Part shown: positions 26,295 to 35,249 of the stretch, piece by piece
Layout of the letters: each line of letters opens with the position of its first letter
Numbering within the stretch: the first letter of the stretch is position 1
Translations under genes and position numbers: made by a program
The notes under the pieces: model-generated
The model's database searches: none
Told to the model about the DNA's origin: nothing
The model's input: the letters and a program-made list of their open reading frames with translations, nothing else
NCBI RefSeq assembly: GCF_030244015.1
Contig: NZ_JASSYX010000004.1
Location: forward strand, 124,001 to 188,000
DNA length: 64,000 bases
Reading direction: 5' to 3'
Origin: Pedobacter ginsengisoli
GTDB taxonomy: Bacteria; Bacteroidota; Bacteroidia; Sphingobacteriales; Sphingobacteriaceae

Positions 26295-27524
26295 CTATAT
26301 GCCTAAAAGCAGTCTTGCGGGATCTTCCAGTAATTGTTTTACCCTTACCAAAAAACCAACAGATTCTCTTCCGTCAATGATCCGGTGATCGTAAGATAAG
26401 GCTACGTACATCATCGGACGGATGACCACCTCGCCTTTTTCTGCAACCGGACGTTCAATGATATTGTGCATACCTAAAATTGCAGATTGCGGCGCATTGA
26501 TAATCGGAGTTGACATCATTGACCCGAAAACACCGCCATTTGTAATGGTAAATGTTCCGCCTGTCATCTCTTCTATGGTCAGTTTGCTATCGCGTGCCTT
26601 AGTAGCCAGCTCAATAACAGTTTTTTCGATCTGGGCCAGACTCATGCTTTCAGCATTTCTTATAATAGGCACTACCAGGCCCTTTGGAGCAGAAACTGCT
26701 ATGGAGATATCAGCAAAGTCATTATAAACAACAGACTCTCCATCTATACGTGCATTTACTGCCGGAAAATCTTTAAGCGCCTCACAAACAGCTTTTGTAA
26801 AGAAGCTCATAAAACCCAGACCAACACCATACTTTTCCTTAAACTGATCTTTATACTTTCCACGCAGATCCATGATAGGTTTCATGTTCACCTCATTAAA
26901 GGTGGTCAGCATTGCGGTTTCATTTTTAACCGTTACCAGGCGTTTTGCCACAGTCTTGCGCAACGGCGACATTTTTTCCCTGCGCTCATTTCTTGATCCT
27001 GCACCAGGCACAGCAACTGCTGCTTTAGGCACTTCAGTTTTAGCAACAGGCTGCGCTGTTTTTTCAGCATTCTGTGCATCCTCTTTGGTAATCCTGCCAT
27101 CAACGCCGGTGCCCTTAACAGCATCCGCAGCAATCCCTTTTTCGGCCAGTATTTTACCAGCTGAAGGCGAAGGTGTTCCACTTGCATAGCTCTCACCCGA
27201 TTTTTCTGCCACAGGGGCCGCGGCCTTCTCTTCAGCTACCACAGGCTTCTCTTCCTTAACTGCTGCAGGCGTAGTTTTTGGAGCCGCTCTACCATCTTCA
27301 ATTTTGCAAACTACAGCGCCTATGGCTAAAGTATCTCCCTCAGCTGCTACTGTTTTTAAAGTTCCTGCTTGCTCAGCAGTCAATTCGAATGTTGCCTTAT
27401 CAGATTCCAATTCAGCAATTACCTCATCCATTTCAACTGCATCACCGTCGTTTTTCACCCAGCGGGATAAAACAACTTCGGTTATCGACTCGCCAACCGG
27501 CGGAACTTTTATTTCTATACTCAT
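26295..27524 (-). CDS. odhB: 2-oxoglutarate dehydrogenase E2, dihydrolipoyllysine succinyltransferase
   Basis: The E2 core of the TCA-cycle 2-oxoglutarate dehydrogenase complex transfers succinyl groups to CoA. Its 409 residues comprise one lipoyl domain (lipoyl Lys43 in ESDKATFE), an Ala/Pro/Glu-rich linker (about 85-120), a peripheral subunit-binding domain (SPSAGKILAEKGIAADAVKGTG..GRITKEDA, about 120-155) and the acetyltransferase core ending in SYDHRIIDGRE with His380 and Asp384. It follows odhA by 19 bases on the same strand. Confidence 0.96.
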   Translation of the reverse strand: MSIEIKVPPVGESITEVVLSRWVKNDGDAVEMDEVIAELESDKATFELTAEQAGTLKTVAAEGDTLAIGAVVCKIEDGRAAPKTTPAAVKEEKPVVAEEKAAAPVAEKSGESYASGTPSPSAGKILAEKGIAADAVKGTGVDGRITKEDAQNAEKTAQPVAKTEVPKAAVAVPGAGSRNERREKMSPLRKTVAKRLVTVKNETAMLTTFNEVNMKPIMDLRGKYKDQFKEKYGVGLGFMSFFTKAVCEALKDFPAVNARIDGESVVYNDFADISIAVSAPKGLVVPIIRNAESMSLAQIEKTVIELATKARDSKLTIEEMTGGTFTITNGGVFGSMMSTPIINAPQSAILGMHNIIERPVAEKGEVVIRPMMYVALSYDHRIIDGRESVGFLVRVKQLLEDPARLLLGI

Positions 27525-27543
27525 AACGGTGTATTATTTTATT

Positions 27544-30339
27544 CTAATCTACATTAAATACTTTACTCACAGACTTTTTAGCGATCTTTTGATCCTGCGC
27601 AGTGACCTGTGTTTCAAAGGCTTTTGCTAAAATATATGCTTGCTGGTCTGCATGTTGTCTTGCAAATCCCGTAGCCGTACTGCTACTTTCTTTTCTCGAG
27701 ATCACTTCGATATCATTAAAGATAGTTTTTCTTAATCTGCGAAGCAAATACGGCCACGCCCCCATATTTTCCGGTTCTTCCTGAACCCACAACGCTTCTT
27801 CAGCATTTTTGTATTTTTTATACACGGCTTCCATTTGTGCCAATGGCGTAGGGTACAGCTGCTCAACTCTTACTATAGCTACATGTTTGATCTGATCTTT
27901 TTGTTGTTTTTCGAGCAGTTCATAATAGATTTTCCCAGAGCAGAACAATACCCGGGTTATATCAGTTGCCTTCACATTTTTATCCGGGATTACCTCCTGA
28001 AACTTACCTTCTGTAAATTCTTCGAGTGCGGAGACACAAGCAGGATGGCGTAAAAGGCTTTTAGGCGTAAATACCACCAAAGGTTTTCTGAAATCACGCT
28101 TAAATTGCCTGCGCAAAGCATGGAAAAAGTTTGCAGGAGTAGTGCAATTGGTTACCTGCATGTTATAATCCGCGCAAAGCTCCATAAAACGCTCAATGCG
28201 TGCCGAAGAGTGTTCAGGGCCCTGGCCTTCATAACCATGTGGCAGCAGCAACACCAGTCCGTTTTCACGCTGCCATTTCGTTTCTGCGCTGGCGATATAC
28301 TGATCAACCACGATTTGCGCACCGTTAAAGAAGTCTCCAAATTGTGCTTCCCAAATGGTTAATGCATTGGGATTGGCCATTGCATATCCATACTCAAAAC
28401 CCAGGACACCGTATTCCGAAAGATGTGAATTGTAAATATCAAAAGGAGCCTGCTGTTCAGATATATTTGCAAGTGGGATGTACTCTTCCTCAGAATCCTC
28501 AAGGGTAATTACTGCATGCCGGTGAGAGAATGTACCACGTTCCACGTCCTGTCCGCTTAGACGAACTCTCTTGCCTTCAGCAAGCAAAGTTCCATAAGCG
28601 AGCTGCTCCCCCATCGCCCAGTCAAAAACATGCGTAGTATTCGCCATCTTACTGCGTTCTTCAAAAAGCTTCTCTATTTTCTTAAAGAATTTTTTATCTG
28701 AAGGCAAAGAGCTGATTCTTTTAGCAATCTCCAATAAGGTTGTCTTTTTAACAGCCGTGTTAGGCGATTCCTCAAAATCTTTCGGCGTCGCAATACGCAT
28801 ATCTGCCCATGCACCTCCAAATTTTACATCCTGATAAGTTGAGGTAAGCTCCTTAGCCTCGTTTAGGCGCTCCTGCAAAATGCCTCGAAACTCCTTTTCC
28901 ATTTCTTTTGCCAGACTTGCTTCCAGTTTCCCCTCAGAGATCAATTGCTGAATATAAATGTCACGCGGATTGGCATGTTTCTCTATCGTCTTATACAATA
29001 ACGGCTGTGTAAATTTAGGCTCATCGGCCTCATTGTGACCAAACCTCCGATAGCATAAAATATCGATGAACACGTCATTCTTATACCGCTGACGATACTC
29101 CATAGCCAGATTAATGGCATAAACCAATGCTTCAACGTCATCACCGTTCACATGAAATACCGGGGAAAGCGTCACCTTTGCAATATCCGTACAATAAGTG
29201 CTGGTACGGCCGTCTTTATAATTTGTAGTGAAACCGATCTGATTGTTAATGATCAGGTGAATAGTACCTCCAGTTTTATAACCATCCAAACCAGCCATCT
29301 GAATTACTTCGTACACAATGCCCTGTCCAGCCACTGACGCATCACCATGGATCAATATCGGTGCGATGCGCGCATCATCACCGCCATATTTAAAATCTAT
29401 TTTAGAACGGGTCATTCCTTCTACCACGCCGTTTACGGTCTCCAGATGTGAGGGATTAGGACATAAGCTAAGGTGAACGTTCTTACCGTCGTTTGTTGTG
29501 ATGTCAGTTGAATAACCCAAGTGATACTTTACGTCGCCACCAAAAGGGGATTCGGCACTATAACCTTTGCCCTCGAACTCAGCAAAAATATCTTTATAAG
29601 TCTTTTGCATGATATTGGCGAGGACGTTTAAACGACCCCTGTGCGCCATACCGATCACAAACTCTTCAATACCGAGTGCTGCCCCTTTTTCAATTACCGA
29701 ATCCAAAGCAGGAATCAGCGCCTCAGCGCCTTCAAGAGAAAATCTTTTCTGGCCAAGAAACTTAGTCCCTAAAAAATTTTCAAAGCTCACGGCCTCGTTT
29801 AATTTTTTCAATATCCTTCTTTTCTCATCTATAGAGAAACTTGGTGTATTGCGTACGCTCTCCATCTTTTTTTCAATCCACCCAAGGACTTCAGGAGTAC
29901 GAACGTATTTATATTCTGCACCAATAGAGTGGCAGTAGGTCTGCTTTAAAAAAGCAACGATATCACCCAGCTTTGCCGGACCAATTCCTATTTCAATACC
30001 TGAATTGAATACGGTATCCAGATCTGACTTTGACAGGTCAAAATTTTCAATTTCCAGTGTAGGCAGGTGCTGGCGTCTTTCCCTTACCGGATTAGTCCGG
30101 GTAAACAAGTGGCCGCGCTGTCTGTAGCCATTAATTAGATTCAGGACATTGATTTCTTTTAAAAAGTGTTCAGGGGCTTCTGAGCTGACGGCCGTTCCTG
30201 ACGAGTTTCTGCCAAAATCGAAACCTTCAAAGAACTTCTGCCATCCAAATTCTACAGAATTAGGGTCTTCTTTATACGATTGATATAGGGATTCTATGTA
30301 TTCGGCGTTTGCGCCATTGAGATAAGATAAATTATCCAT
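27544..30339 (-). CDS. odhA: 2-oxoglutarate dehydrogenase E1 component
   Basis: The thiamine diphosphate-dependent E1 decarboxylates 2-oxoglutarate and succinylates the E2 lipoyl group. I start at the ATG at 30337-30339 (MDNLSYLNGANAEYIESLY), giving 931 residues; the codon further upstream is TTG. Visible are the N-terminal E2-binding helix, FVIGMAHRGRLNVLAN, the ThDP motif HGDASVAGQG...NNQIGFTT, RRFGHNEADEP, and the pyrimidine-domain WEAQFGDFFNGAQ and LLPHGYEGQGPEHSS. It leads the odhA-odhB operon. Confidence 0.96.
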   Translation of the reverse strand: MDNLSYLNGANAEYIESLYQSYKEDPNSVEFGWQKFFEGFDFGRNSSGTAVSSEAPEHFLKEINVLNLINGYRQRGHLFTRTNPVRERRQHLPTLEIENFDLSKSDLDTVFNSGIEIGIGPAKLGDIVAFLKQTYCHSIGAEYKYVRTPEVLGWIEKKMESVRNTPSFSIDEKRRILKKLNEAVSFENFLGTKFLGQKRFSLEGAEALIPALDSVIEKGAALGIEEFVIGMAHRGRLNVLANIMQKTYKDIFAEFEGKGYSAESPFGGDVKYHLGYSTDITTNDGKNVHLSLCPNPSHLETVNGVVEGMTRSKIDFKYGGDDARIAPILIHGDASVAGQGIVYEVIQMAGLDGYKTGGTIHLIINNQIGFTTNYKDGRTSTYCTDIAKVTLSPVFHVNGDDVEALVYAINLAMEYRQRYKNDVFIDILCYRRFGHNEADEPKFTQPLLYKTIEKHANPRDIYIQQLISEGKLEASLAKEMEKEFRGILQERLNEAKELTSTYQDVKFGGAWADMRIATPKDFEESPNTAVKKTTLLEIAKRISSLPSDKKFFKKIEKLFEERSKMANTTHVFDWAMGEQLAYGTLLAEGKRVRLSGQDVERGTFSHRHAVITLEDSEEEYIPLANISEQQAPFDIYNSHLSEYGVLGFEYGYAMANPNALTIWEAQFGDFFNGAQIVVDQYIASAETKWQRENGLVLLLPHGYEGQGPEHSSARIERFMELCADYNMQVTNCTTPANFFHALRRQFKRDFRKPLVVFTPKSLLRHPACVSALEEFTEGKFQEVIPDKNVKATDITRVLFCSGKIYYELLEKQQKDQIKHVAIVRVEQLYPTPLAQMEAVYKKYKNAEEALWVQEEPENMGAWPYLLRRLRKTIFNDIEVISRKESSSTATGFARQHADQQAYILAKAFETQVTAQDQKIAKKSVSKVFNVD

Positions 30340-30404
30340 TATATGTAAATTGCGTAAGTATTGCAAAATTAGGTTTTTTTACCTTAAAAAACAGGTAAAC
30401 GCGG

Positions 30405-31283
30405 CTATAAATCTTCAAGAAATTCAACCATATCACAAACATTTTTTAGAGGCGTAAGCTGATCTTTAACCAGAATGTCAAATTCCGATATCAAACTCCC
30501 TGCCACCAGCAAGGGGACATTGAGATTGTCCATGACTTTTCCAATAATTTTATTTACGTTTTTACCCAAATTTAGTGAGGTAAGTACAATAAAACCATAA
30601 TCAGGCTTGTAAGATTCTGCTACTTTTTTGAGATCCTGATAAGGAATTTCAGGACCGAGATATAAAGTATGCTGTCCGCATTTTTTTAACAGGTAACGGG
30701 CAAACAACAATCCTGTCTCATGCATCTCCGCTTCCGGCAGGAACAGCAAAAATCTTTTAGGATCTGGCTTATCCGGCATTTCAAGCTGATCTATCTCCAC
30801 GATCAGTCTGTCCCGGATCAGGTTTGCAGCAAAGTGCTCGTGCGACGGATCGATAGCTCCGGTTTGCCACAGCATGCCAACTCTTTTCATAAATGGAAAC
30901 AGCATGACATCCATTGCGTTAATCAAGCCCATCTCTTTAATGCAGCCCGCCAATATTCCTGAAAATACCTCCTCATCATATTCAATTGTCGCATTCGACA
31001 AATTGAGCATCTGAACAGAATCGTTGTTCCAGTCGGTTTTAAGCTGCGCCACCAGGTCTGTTATTTGCTTTTGGCTCATTCCAGCGATTTTACTGATCTT
31101 ATACCCATTTTCATTAAGTGTCACGATGTTGAGCAACATCTTCAGGTCGTCTTCATCATAAAATCTGATGTTCGTTGGTGTACGCTTAGGAGGAACAAGA
31201 TTGTATCTGATCTCCCACGCCCTTATGGTATGAGCTTTTACGCCGATCAGGCTCTCTATGTCACTTATAGAAAATTTTTTCAC
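30405..31283 (-). CDS. MerR-family regulator with B12-binding photoreceptor domain (CarH/LitR-like)
   Basis: A transcription factor that in characterised relatives holds adenosylcobalamin in the dark, represses DNA, and is released by light. I start at the GTG at 31281-31283 (KKFSISDIESLIGVKAHTIRAWEIRYNLVPPKR), since the codon further upstream is TTG. The 292-residue protein has a MerR winged helix (1-70), a helical cap with the photoreceptor signature W139-x9-E149-H150, and a Rossmann B12 domain with ExHxxG holding lower-ligand His188. All residues known to matter in Thermus CarH are therefore present. It lies 77 bases after the DASH cryptochrome gene on the same strand, a perfect palindrome between them, and probably controls light-induced genes. 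Confidence 0.87.
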   Translation of the reverse strand: MKKFSISDIESLIGVKAHTIRAWEIRYNLVPPKRTPTNIRFYDEDDLKMLLNIVTLNENGYKISKIAGMSQKQITDLVAQLKTDWNNDSVQMLNLSNATIEYDEEVFSGILAGCIKEMGLINAMDVMLFPFMKRVGMLWQTGAIDPSHEHFAANLIRDRLIVEIDQLEMPDKPDPKRFLLFLPEAEMHETGLLFARYLLKKCGQHTLYLGPEIPYQDLKKVAESYKPDYGFIVLTSLNLGKNVNKIIGKVMDNLNVPLLVAGSLISEFDILVKDQLTPLKNVCDMVEFLEDL

Positions 31284-31330
31284 GCTATTGATTAATAACA
31301 AAAGTTAAACAGCTTTGTTTACAGAATAAT

Positions 31331-31345
31331 AATTGTTTAACAATT
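31331..31345. promoter_or_regulatory. Palindrome upstream of the CarH-like gene
   Basis: AATTGTT-T-AACAATT is a perfect 7+7 inverted repeat between the cryptochrome stop and the regulator start. Related words, GTTAAACA (31304-31311) and TTGTTTACA (about 31315-31323), stand next to it, giving three TGTTTAAC-like sites in about 40 bases. It is a candidate autoregulatory operator. Confidence 0.4.
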
Positions 31346-31360
31346 CGTCGAAGATAGCAA

Positions 31361-32638
31361 TTAATATAAAACTACAACATCCATAATTTTGAATTGTTTC
31401 TCCAGATCAAACCCTCCTTTTGACCCGGCCGACAGGCCTGCACCCGCTACATTTGCCCAGTTACCCCAGTTGCTTGCGGCGGAATAATCCGTTAGTTTCT
31501 CTTCAAAATACGCCGCTCCTTTAGTCCAGTGCGCTTTTATAATATGGATGAGATAAGTTGCTACGATCAGTCTGCCCGCATGTGGAATAAATCCGGAGCG
31601 GTCTAGCTCCTGCATATATCTATCCACCAGCAAATGTCCGGTTTGTCCGGCTTTCCAATTTTTTACCAGATCCGAATCTTCCTCCACAGGCGTCACGATC
31701 AGCCGTTCAAAATCCGGTTCCTGAAAGAATCTGATACCATGTTTTTTAAACATAAATCTAAAATAATCACGCCAAAGCAAACCCAGTAACACCTGATTGA
31801 AATTTGAATTGCCACCAAACTCATTTTCTGCAGCCTTAAATTGCCAGTATACTTTGCGTGGCGACAAACAACCCAGGGCAAGCCAGGCCGAAAGCTTAGA
31901 TGAAAACCCGGGGTTATCCGGAGTTACTTTACTACTGTTTTTTGAATAGATTTCTGAGCCATGTTTCAAAAGATCTTCAAGGTGTGCCAATCCGGCTGTT
32001 TCACCACCTTTAGCATACTGCTCTCCACCAACAGGTTCATCCACATCAAAGCCCAAATCTTCAAGACCAGGTATCTGCCCCCATTCGCTATTTTCTACAA
32101 ATGAAATCTGTACAGGAGCTTCAAAACACGACTTCACTATCGCATCTCTTTCCGTTTTCTTCTTAAACTGGTTAAAAACATCAGGGATATCCTTTATTGG
32201 AAAAGGCAGGTCTTCCTTGTTATAAAGCGTATGACCTATAAAGTGCCTGAGGTTGATCTTTTGTTTCCACAAAGCATCCTCAACATGAGCAGATATACCG
32301 GTCTCCTCCGGACCAACTTCCCTGTGATGGTAAACCTCCGAAATTTCAAATCTTTCCACCAGATCCAGCATATGATCCTCTGGCCTGCCCTGGATCAGCA
32401 GAATATCACCCCTAAAGTCCTGAAAAGCCCTTCTAAGAGAATGAATACTTTCTATCAAAAACCGAGCCCTGGTCGAGCCCGTTTTTGCAGTTTGAAAGCG
32501 GGTATCTCCAAAGTATCTCGGATCAAAAAAATAGACAGGCAAAATACTGTCCGATTTAGCTATCGCCTCTACCAGCATTTCGTTATCATGCAGGCGAAGG
32601 TCATTTCTAAACCAAACCAATATCTTCTTTGACTTCAT
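31361..32638 (-). CDS. DASH-type cryptochrome / photolyase family protein
   Basis: A 425-residue FAD-binding flavoprotein with an N-terminal photolyase alpha/beta domain (KILVWFRNDLRLHDNEML, 5-22) and a C-terminal FAD domain (about 200-425; LLWRDYFRFMFKKHG, RLIVATYLIHI, NWGNWANVAGAG). GHTLYNKEDLPFPIKDIPDVFNQFKKK is characteristic of cryptochrome-DASH, which repairs pyrimidine dimers in single-stranded DNA and may also sense blue light. It is transcribed with the downstream CarH-like regulator (77-base gap) and diverges from an SDR gene. Confidence 0.93.
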   Translation of the reverse strand: MKSKKILVWFRNDLRLHDNEMLVEAIAKSDSILPVYFFDPRYFGDTRFQTAKTGSTRARFLIESIHSLRRAFQDFRGDILLIQGRPEDHMLDLVERFEISEVYHHREVGPEETGISAHVEDALWKQKINLRHFIGHTLYNKEDLPFPIKDIPDVFNQFKKKTERDAIVKSCFEAPVQISFVENSEWGQIPGLEDLGFDVDEPVGGEQYAKGGETAGLAHLEDLLKHGSEIYSKNSSKVTPDNPGFSSKLSAWLALGCLSPRKVYWQFKAAENEFGGNSNFNQVLLGLLWRDYFRFMFKKHGIRFFQEPDFERLIVTPVEEDSDLVKNWKAGQTGHLLVDRYMQELDRSGFIPHAGRLIVATYLIHIIKAHWTKGAAYFEEKLTDYSAASNWGNWANVAGAGLSAGSKGGFDLEKQFKIMDVVVLY

Positions 32639-32668
32639 TAGTTTTGAGCTGAGTTTTGTTATAGATTA

Positions 32669-32707
32669 CAAAAATATACGAATTAATAGCTTAGTTCGAA
32701 TGACTAA
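32669..32707 (-). promoter_or_regulatory. Predicted cryptochrome promoter with overlapping inverted repeat
   Basis: On the minus strand TATTTTTG (32676-32669) matches the -7 consensus TAnnTTTG, with TTCG (32700-32697) as -33 after 20 bases. TTAGT (32691-32695) and ACTAA (32703-32707) form an inverted repeat across the -33 element. The site lies in the divergent gap to the SDR gene. Confidence 0.45.
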
Positions 32708-32790
32708 TGCAATATTTACATAAGCAAAACAAAAAAACTTTAATAACTCATTTTATAAAAACCAAAACCAGTACCGGAGGTTATTTTACT

Positions 32791-33699
32791 ATGAAGAAGC
32801 ATATTTTAATTACCGGCGCTACCGGCCTGATTGGTAAAAAGCTGATCCATGCATTGCAGGAAAAGGGGCATACTATTTCTGTTCTTGCCAGGAAACGCGG
32901 TAAAATTAAGAATGTTACCGTTCATTTATGGAACGTATACAAGCATCAGATTGATCCTTCATGCATCCAGGGGGTGGATACGGTTATACACCTTGCCGGT
33001 GAGGGCATTGCGGAAAAGAAATGGACCAAAGAGCGTAAACAAAAGATCATTGACAGCCGTGTCATATCAGCGCAGCTGATTTACAAACTTATAAAAGATG
33101 CCAACGCGCCTGTGAGAACCTTCATTTCAGCGTCAGCCGTCGGTTACTACGGTGATTGCGGTGATGAAATCCTGACTGAAAGCTCATCCAATGGTTATGG
33201 ATTTCTGGCCGAATGCTGCAAACTATGGGAAGATGCAGCAAACAAAGGAAAATCTCTTGGCATGAGGGTCGTTAAATTCAGGATCGGCTTTATTATGGCC
33301 AGGGGAGAAGGGGCATTGGCAGCATTTGATAAACCGATTCGCTTTTTTGCGGGCGCTCCTCTGGGCAGCGGAAGGCAATGGATTCCATGGGCGCACGTCG
33401 ATGACATCGTATCCATGTTTGCAGCGGCCGTTGACGAACCATCAATTAGTGGAGTTTATAATGCCTGTGCTCCATTTCCGATAACCAATGAAACCCTGAC
33501 CAGAGCAGTAGCTAAAGCATTGCACCGGCCGGTATGGCCCATCCATGTACCCGAAAAAGTATTAGAGATGATCCTGGGTCAAATGAGCAATGTGGTGCTC
33601 ATCAGCAACAATACTTCAGCGCAGAAATTGCTGGATGAAGGTTTTAAATTTAAATATACCCATTTGGAAGATGCTTTGGCAGACATTTATAGTAAATGA
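32791..33699 (+). CDS. TIGR01777-type SDR epimerase-like protein (YfcH family)
   Basis: A 302-residue NAD(P)-binding protein. I start at the ATG at 32791 (KKHILITGATGLIGKKL), which places the GxxGxxG Rossmann motif at the N-terminus; an ATG at 32707 would add 28 uncharacteristic residues. Family features are VDTVIHLAGEGIAEKKW, FISASAVGYYGDCGDE, and GSGRQWIPWAHVDD. The function of the family is not settled. It diverges from the cryptochrome gene, and YfcH-type genes often accompany light-response genes in Bacteroidota, as I recall. Confidence 0.88.
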   Translation: MKKHILITGATGLIGKKLIHALQEKGHTISVLARKRGKIKNVTVHLWNVYKHQIDPSCIQGVDTVIHLAGEGIAEKKWTKERKQKIIDSRVISAQLIYKLIKDANAPVRTFISASAVGYYGDCGDEILTESSSNGYGFLAECCKLWEDAANKGKSLGMRVVKFRIGFIMARGEGALAAFDKPIRFFAGAPLGSGRQWIPWAHVDDIVSMFAAAVDEPSISGVYNACAPFPITNETLTRAVAKALHRPVWPIHVPEKVLEMILGQMSNVVLISNNTSAQKLLDEGFKFKYTHLEDALADIYSK

Positions 33700-33709
33700 A
33701 AAATGAAGA

Positions 33710-34615
33710 TTAAGGAGTTACATCTAAGATTTCTACATCAAAATCCAGACAGGCATTTCTGGAAATTCTTAGATTACCATTTTCATCGAGGACACCATTA
33801 GCCCCATAACCAAGCGCAGAAGGAAAGATCAGTCTGATCCTGGTGCCCTTTTTATATTTCTTCAGCAAGCCCCATCCCGGCAGCAGGTATCCGAGTTCAT
33901 TCTTAAATGTTCCGTCAGTAGAGGAGTCAAACACTGTTCCGTCCAGATACCGGCCCGTGAAATTAGCCGTTATTGTAGCGGTATTTGTGATTGGCACTTC
34001 ACCCGTACCTTCCTGCGTCAGAATGTAATAAACCCCTGTTTCAGGATCTTTTAGCGGAGTCAGTTTTTGATTGGCCACAAACTTAGCAATCTGTTTCTCA
34101 TCAAGCGCTGACTGGCTCTCTGCATAAGTGGTCACGGCAACCTCCAGAATTTCATTAGGCGGGATATTCAGACTCGCATTTCCATTTTTACCAAAGCCCA
34201 GGGAGGAAGGAAGAATAATCCTGAAGCTGCTACCCGCCTTCACCTGGTTCAGTACGGGTACAATTCCTTTTACATTAATTCCTAAAACCTGGCTCGAATA
34301 ACCCACAAAGGTCCCAAGATTCAAAAAATCTGGCGAAGCAAAATAAACCTGACCGGTCAGTAAGGACTTGATCGAATAATTATAACGAACTGAATCGGTA
34401 TTTGTATAAACATTTCCCATTCCGGCATTAAGCACCTGGTAATAATACCCCGTACCTTCCGGGTCTTTAACGGCGTTAATGTTATTCTTTTTCAGATACT
34501 CTTCAATCTTTGCACCATCAATATTTTCTGCAGTCTCATATTCCTTTTCACACGAACTCAATATGACTGTCAGGGCCATTAGCATAAGGGTATATGAGGA
34601 TATCTTTTTTAACAT
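33710..34615 (-). CDS. Lipoprotein with two FKBP-type peptidyl-prolyl isomerase domains
   Basis: A 301-residue exported foldase. The signal MLKKISSYTLMLMALTVILSSC ends in a lipobox (LSSC), so the protein is membrane-anchored. The first FKBP-like domain (about 60-165) contains GIVPVLNQVKAGSSFRIILPSSLGFG, and the second (about 185-301) FTGRYLDGTVFDSS, PGWGLLKKYKKGTRIRLIFPSALGYG. It follows another FKBP lipoprotein gene by 17 bases, forming an operon. The end lies 10 bases from the convergent SDR stop. Confidence 0.92.
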   Translation of the reverse strand: MLKKISSYTLMLMALTVILSSCEKEYETAENIDGAKIEEYLKKNNINAVKDPEGTGYYYQVLNAGMGNVYTNTDSVRYNYSIKSLLTGQVYFASPDFLNLGTFVGYSSQVLGINVKGIVPVLNQVKAGSSFRIILPSSLGFGKNGNASLNIPPNEILEVAVTTYAESQSALDEKQIAKFVANQKLTPLKDPETGVYYILTQEGTGEVPITNTATITANFTGRYLDGTVFDSSTDGTFKNELGYLLPGWGLLKKYKKGTRIRLIFPSALGYGANGVLDENGNLRISRNACLDFDVEILDVTP

Positions 34616-34632
34616 ATTTATTTATTTTCCTT

Positions 34633-35127
34633 TTAAAATATTCTTTTCTTTTTTATAACATTTCTTATTCTGACCAAAAAATCCAGGGGCGAATTAGCAG
34701 GTATGATCCCGACTGCCACGTTCCTGTAAGCCAAAGGCGAAGGCACCAGCAAACGGATCTGTCCACCTTCCCTGATCAAAGGAAGCCCGGATTGCCATCC
34801 CGGTATACCCTTTTCAAGCGCAAACTTATAAACCGAACCGCCGTCAACCCGGCTCACTACAGTATCTCTCAGCAATCTGCATACATATTCCACTTCAAGC
34901 GTATCTGTCAGTTCAATTGCATTGGCTCCGTCTCCGACGGTATCAATATGATAAAACAACCCGCTTTCATGTTTGGTAAGCTCAATACCATTTGCATTCC
35001 CCCAAAGCTTAATGCTGTCTTCTTCGATTGCAAAACGTTCCGCAGGATCATAGACTTCAGGTTTTTCACAAGCGGCAAACGCACCGATCAGGAAAATTAA
35101 CCCGGGTAAAAGTCTATTTTTTAACAT
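34633..35127 (-). CDS. FKBP-type peptidyl-prolyl isomerase lipoprotein
   Basis: The ATG at 35125-35127 gives a 164-residue protein with a lipoprotein signal (MLKNRLLPGLIFLIGAFAAC); the open frame further upstream starts only with TTG. The single FKBP domain retains LEVEYVCRLLRDTVVS, IPGWQSGLPLIREGGQIRLLVPSPLAY and the terminal PLDFLVRIRNV. The active-site aromatic set is less regular than in the neighbour, so catalytic strength is uncertain. Confidence 0.9.
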   Translation of the reverse strand: MLKNRLLPGLIFLIGAFAACEKPEVYDPAERFAIEEDSIKLWGNANGIELTKHESGLFYHIDTVGDGANAIELTDTLEVEYVCRLLRDTVVSRVDGGSVYKFALEKGIPGWQSGLPLIREGGQIRLLVPSPLAYRNVAVGIIPANSPLDFLVRIRNVIKKKRIF

Positions 35128-35197
35128 AATGGACAAAAGTAGTCTTTTATTAGAGATGGCGCAATTTTTAACCAATTTTAACAATTCCTACCGCAAA

Positions 35198-35225
35198 TAA
35201 AAACGCCCGCATTAAAATACGGGCG
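35198..35225 (-). terminator. Terminator of the fadNAE operon
   Basis: CGCCCG (35204-35209) pairs with CGGGCG (35220-35225) over a 10-base loop; on the minus strand TTTTTATTT follows. It lies 25 bases after the acyl-CoA dehydrogenase stop. Confidence 0.8.
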
Positions 35226-35249
35226 CCCAGTTTAGTTATGAATTATTAA

